Positions 7,569 through 10,401 of a stretch of DNA of 10,401 bases are shown in pieces; position 1 is the first letter of the stretch; each line of letters starts with the position of its first letter. Location of the stretch: positions 1 to 10,401 of the forward strand of contig CALZEZ010000031.1 in NCBI GenBank assembly GCA_945643825.1. Direction: 5' to 3'. This DNA comes from an uncultured Lachnospiraceae bacterium. GTDB taxonomy: Bacteria > Bacillota > Clostridia > Lachnospirales > Lachnospiraceae. The position numbers and the translations under genes were made by a program. Under the pieces are notes generated by a model. That model did not search any database and was not told the origin of the DNA. It worked only from the letters and a program-made list of their open reading frames with translations.

Positions 7569-8960
7569 GTGAGATACGAGGGAAAATGTGTAACAGACTT
7601 AAAAATTGCTTATATCGGCGGAGGATCACGAGGCTGGGCCTGGGGGCTGATGAGTGATCTGGCATCCTGCGAGGATATGTGCGGGCAGGTGCTTCTGTAT
7701 GACATTGATTTCGATGCGGCTAAGAATAATGAAGTAATCGGAAATAAGTTCAATGAGGCAAAGGGAGCAAAATCCACATGGAACTACAAAGCGGTCAGAA
7801 CGATAGAGGAGGCTCTTTTGGGGGCTGACTTTGTTGTTATTTCGATTCTTCCGGGTACCTTTGAAGAGATGGAATCGGATGTACATACACCTGAAAAATA
7901 TGGGATTTATCAATCGGTAGGGGATACGATCGGTCCTGGTGGCATAATACGAGCCATGCGGACGATTCCCATGTATGAATATTTTGGGGAAAAGATCAAG
8001 GAAAACTGTCCGAATGCATGGGTAATCAGCTATACCAATCCAATGACCTTATGTATCAAAGCGCTATACCGGGTTTTCCCGGAAATAAAGGCATTTGGAT
8101 GCTGTCATGAGGTTTTCGGCACGCAGAGCTTCCTTGCCCGGGTGGCAGAGGAGTCCTTTGGCGTGGAACATATTGAGCGGGATGAGATCAAGGTTAATCC
8201 GGTGGCGGTGAATCATTTTACATGGCTGACCTCGGTAACTTATCGGGACAAGGATCTGATTCCGTACTACAGGGAATTCTGTCAGAGACACCCGAATGGC
8301 TATCCTACGGAGGCTGGTGAGACAGAGGAAACATGGAAAGACAGTGTCTTTGGAAACCGGAATAAAGTCAAAATGGATCTGTTTAATCGTTTCGGTGTGA
8401 TTGCGGCTGCCGGAGACAGACATCTGGCGGAGTTTTGCGAGGGAAAGTGGTTTTTGGAAAATCCTGACAGAGTAAGCGAGATGTGCTTTCATCTGACACC
8501 GGTATCGTGGAGAAAAAAGGACTTAAGCGAACGCCTTGCCAGAAGTGCGAGACTAATTTCCGGAGAGGAAGAGGTAGTTATCAATAAAACCGGGGAAGAG
8601 GGAGTCAATCAGATGAGAGCACTTCTCGGTTTGAAGGATTTGGTTACCAATGTAAATATTCCAAACAGAGGGCAGATTCCGAATCTTCCCCGTGGTGCTG
8701 TTGTGGAGACGAATGCAGTCTTTCGCTCTAATAGTCTTGAGCCTGTGTTTGCCGGAGCTATTCCGACGTCAATCTATCCAATGGTATCCCGGATATGCGG
8801 TGAACAGGAGCTTATCTCAGAAGGAATTGCAAAGAGAGATCTTAGGAAAATACAGGCGGCATTTTCAAATGATCCGTTAGTAACCTGCAGTCTGCGGGAT
8901 TCTGAGAAGCTGTTTAAAGAGATGTGTGATAATACTCGATCCTACCTCACCATGTACTGA
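7569..8960 (+). CDS. GH4 family NAD-dependent glycosidase with CHEV motif, probable alpha-galacturonidase (LplD type)
   Basis: A 463-residue cytoplasmic enzyme with no signal peptide. The N-terminal Rossmann fold shows LKIAYIGGGSRGWAW (11-25, NAD binding). YTNPM (155-159) and CCHEV follow, with C179 and H180 expected to bind the essential divalent metal; NHFTW (215-219) supplies the second metal His region. GH4 enzymes work by an oxidation-elimination-addition-reduction cycle using NAD+ and Mn2+. The residues after Cys-His sort the family by substrate: MelA-type alpha-galactosidases have CHSV, whereas CHEV marks alpha-galacturonidases that release galacturonic acid from short pectin fragments. 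Galacturonidase is therefore the preferred call; alpha-galactosidase is the fallback. The GTG at 7569 is the only reasonable in-frame start. It lies 7 bases after the cyclase stop and uses AGGAGA (7552-7557) inside that gene, so the two are coupled. It lies between a c-di-GMP cyclase and phosphodiesterase. Confidence 0.85.
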   Translation: MRYEGKCVTDLKIAYIGGGSRGWAWGLMSDLASCEDMCGQVLLYDIDFDAAKNNEVIGNKFNEAKGAKSTWNYKAVRTIEEALLGADFVVISILPGTFEEMESDVHTPEKYGIYQSVGDTIGPGGIIRAMRTIPMYEYFGEKIKENCPNAWVISYTNPMTLCIKALYRVFPEIKAFGCCHEVFGTQSFLARVAEESFGVEHIERDEIKVNPVAVNHFTWLTSVTYRDKDLIPYYREFCQRHPNGYPTEAGETEETWKDSVFGNRNKVKMDLFNRFGVIAAAGDRHLAEFCEGKWFLENPDRVSEMCFHLTPVSWRKKDLSERLARSARLISGEEEVVINKTGEEGVNQMRALLGLKDLVTNVNIPNRGQIPNLPRGAVVETNAVFRSNSLEPVFAGAIPTSIYPMVSRICGEQELISEGIAKRDLRKIQAAFSNDPLVTCSLRDSEKLFKEMCDNTRSYLTMY

Positions 8961-9029
8961 TTTCCTTAGAAGAGGAATGGGTAAGAAAGGGAGATAACAG
9001 GACAAAGGAAAAGGAGAGTATGCTGGGAT

Positions 9030-10331
9030 ATGTTTGTAATACAGTATGCCAAAACCCAGATAACCTGTCTGGTCGTTCTACTTTATATTGCCATTAATTA
9101 TTTTTATGAGTGCAACAAATATAAGCGTAAGCTTTCTGACTCATATTATGATGAGATCCTTCTTTTTTGCTGTGTGACGATTATTTATGATGGAATAACA
9201 GCCTGCACGGTAAATTTGCAGGAAATTGTTCCCCATTATATAAATATAATACTTCATGGTATATTCTTTGTAGCACTGGAGACATCGGTGTGTCTGCTCT
9301 TCCGTTATCTTAGAAAGACGATCCGGAATGTGAAGCGTTCGACTTTGTTCCGTGTGATGATCTACCTGCCATGGTTGATCAGTGTAATACTTATTATTGT
9401 ATTTCTTCCGCAAATTCATTTTATTGAGGGTGCGGTGACGAATTATTCGATGGGAGTATCTGTTTATGTCTGTTATACCACGGCATTCTTTTACATAGGG
9501 GCATGTATGGTGGTGGTTCTTCGAAGTTGGAGCTATATCACGGTAAGCAATCGGATTGCAGTGTGCACGTATCTGTTTGTTTTTGCCGGGGGGAGTGTTC
9601 TGCAGTCGATGCTTCCGGAGACGCTGATTACTTCTGTTGCAATTACCCTGGTTGTCATATGCATCTACCTGAATCAGGAAAATCCTGCGTTCGACGAGAT
9701 GAAACGAAGCAATAAGAATATGGTGATGGGATTTGCAGATCTGGTCGAGGATCGTGATGAAAATACAGGTGGGCATATCAAGAGAACAAGTGAGTATGTT
9801 GAGCTTATTGTGAGATGCCTGCGAAAAAAACGTGCATATCGAAACATCATGACGGAGGATTTCTGCGAATATATGGTTAAGGCAGCACCCCTTCACGATA
9901 TCGGTAAGATTTCCACACCAGATGCCATTCTCAGGAAACCGGGAAAGCTCACCGAGGAAGAGTATGAGGTGATGAAGCAGCATACCGTGCGAGGCAGTCA
10001 GATCCTGTTGGAGATTCTGAAAAATATGGGCGATGATGATTATAAAAAGGTGGCGTATGATGTGGCTAGATCACACCATGAGAAATGGAACGGAGAAGGT
10101 TATCCGGAAGGACTCTCCGGAATGAGAATCCCATTAAGCGCCAGAATCATGGCTGTGGCCGATGTGTTCGATGCTGTCTCACAGAAGCGCTGTTACAGAG
10201 ATGCTATGCCGATCGAGAAGTGCTTTGAAATTATTGAAGAGGGGCGAGGGACGGATTTTGATCCAGCTGTTGTAGATGCGTTTTTAAGTATGCGGGATGA
10301 GGCAACCGAAATTTGCATGCAGCATCGATAG
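9030..10331 (+). CDS. membrane HD-GYP c-di-GMP phosphodiesterase
   Basis: A 433-residue protein that should hydrolyse cyclic di-GMP. Residues 1-215 form about seven hydrophobic segments that align without large gaps with the sensor of the cyclase gene, sharing FLP-x4-EG-x2-TNYS-x-G (126-142 here) and a closing PE-(T/A)-L-(I/V)-T. A short linker leads to an HD-GYP domain (about 230-430) with all hallmark residues: DENTGGH (H249), APLHDIGK (H289, D290, K293), H318, SHHEKWNGEGYP (H349, H350, GYP at 357-359), and VADVFDAV. It should therefore be active. The ATG at 9030 follows AGGAGA (9012-9017) by 12 bases, which is long, but no better in-frame start exists. The gap after the GH4 gene is 69 bases with no clear promoter or terminator, so it is probably the third gene of the operon. 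Confidence 0.9.
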   Translation: MFVIQYAKTQITCLVVLLYIAINYFYECNKYKRKLSDSYYDEILLFCCVTIIYDGITACTVNLQEIVPHYINIILHGIFFVALETSVCLLFRYLRKTIRNVKRSTLFRVMIYLPWLISVILIIVFLPQIHFIEGAVTNYSMGVSVYVCYTTAFFYIGACMVVVLRSWSYITVSNRIAVCTYLFVFAGGSVLQSMLPETLITSVAITLVVICIYLNQENPAFDEMKRSNKNMVMGFADLVEDRDENTGGHIKRTSEYVELIVRCLRKKRAYRNIMTEDFCEYMVKAAPLHDIGKISTPDAILRKPGKLTEEEYEVMKQHTVRGSQILLEILKNMGDDDYKKVAYDVARSHHEKWNGEGYPEGLSGMRIPLSARIMAVADVFDAVSQKRCYRDAMPIEKCFEIIEEGRGTDFDPAVVDAFLSMRDEATEICMQHR

Positions 10332-10342
10332 TATCGAATTAC

Positions 10343-10371
10343 TTGTGATATGATGCATATACCTGTATAAT
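10343..10371 (+). promoter_or_regulatory. putative promoter of a gene starting beyond the right edge
   Basis: TTGTGA (10343-10348), a 17-base spacer, and TATAAT (10366-10371) lie just after the HD-GYP stop. GAGGAAA near the window end (10393-10399) could be the ribosome binding site of the next gene, whose start is outside the window. A short inverted repeat ATATG-N3-CATAT (10348-10360) sits in the spacer and might be an operator, but arms of five bases are weak evidence. No hairpin terminator for the upstream operon is visible in this stretch. Confidence 0.5.
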
Positions 10372-10401
10372 TATGTAATAAATTACTGTTTTGAGGAAAA
10401 C

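Noticed and set aside
9020..9097. A 25-codon reading frame from the ATG at 9020, overlapping the HD-GYP start out of frame
   Set aside because: The ribosome binding site is only 2 bases from this ATG, and the peptide shows no recognisable feature. It is probably chance.
9141..9983. Long minus-strand open frame opposite the HD-GYP gene
   Set aside because: Its translation has no domain-like pattern, and the + strand frame is a clear conserved protein, so this is a shadow frame.

Overview
The window looks like a chromosomal segment of an anaerobic, low-to-mid GC Firmicute, most likely a Lachnospiraceae-type Clostridia (inference). The grounds are AGGAGG-type ribosome binding sites, sigma-A promoters with extended -10 (TGn) elements, a BceRS-BceAB-type module, and polytopic membrane proteins carrying GGDEF and HD-GYP domains. 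Every gene is on the + strand and there is no gene-free stretch longer than about 150 bases. No tRNA, rRNA, CRISPR array, insertion sequence or phage gene was seen.

Region 1 (1-1143) is the 3' part of a family GH27 glycoside hydrolase (alpha-galactosidase-like). Its N-terminus lies outside the window.

Region 2 (about 1150-5980) is a complete antimicrobial-peptide sensing and detoxification module of the Bce type: an OmpR-family response regulator, a small intramembrane-sensing histidine kinase, an ABC ATPase, and a large FtsX-domain permease with an extracytoplasmic loop domain. The regulator and kinase form one short operon. The ABC pair follows after a 100-base gap with its own extended -10 promoter, a poor -35, and a cluster of three AAGCTT-centred repeats suited to binding the response regulator. 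A bulged hairpin after the permease probably ends this unit.

Region 3 (about 6000-10331) starts with a near-consensus promoter and appears to be a three-gene cyclic-di-GMP operon. It encodes a membrane diguanylate cyclase (sensor domain, degenerate GGDEF, intact GGDEF), a cytoplasmic GH4 glycosidase with the CHEV motif typical of alpha-galacturonidases, and a membrane HD-GYP phosphodiesterase. The N-terminal membrane sensor domains of the cyclase and the phosphodiesterase are visibly homologous along their whole length, so the operon seems to pair a c-di-GMP maker and a c-di-GMP breaker with the same kind of input, with a uronic-acid-releasing enzyme between them. This is the most unusual feature of the window. 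A further promoter at the right edge (10343-10371) probably drives a gene that starts just outside it.

The two glycosidases flanking the Bce module suggest a plant-polysaccharide (pectin or galactoside) lifestyle. That is inference from enzyme families, not shown by the sequence alone.
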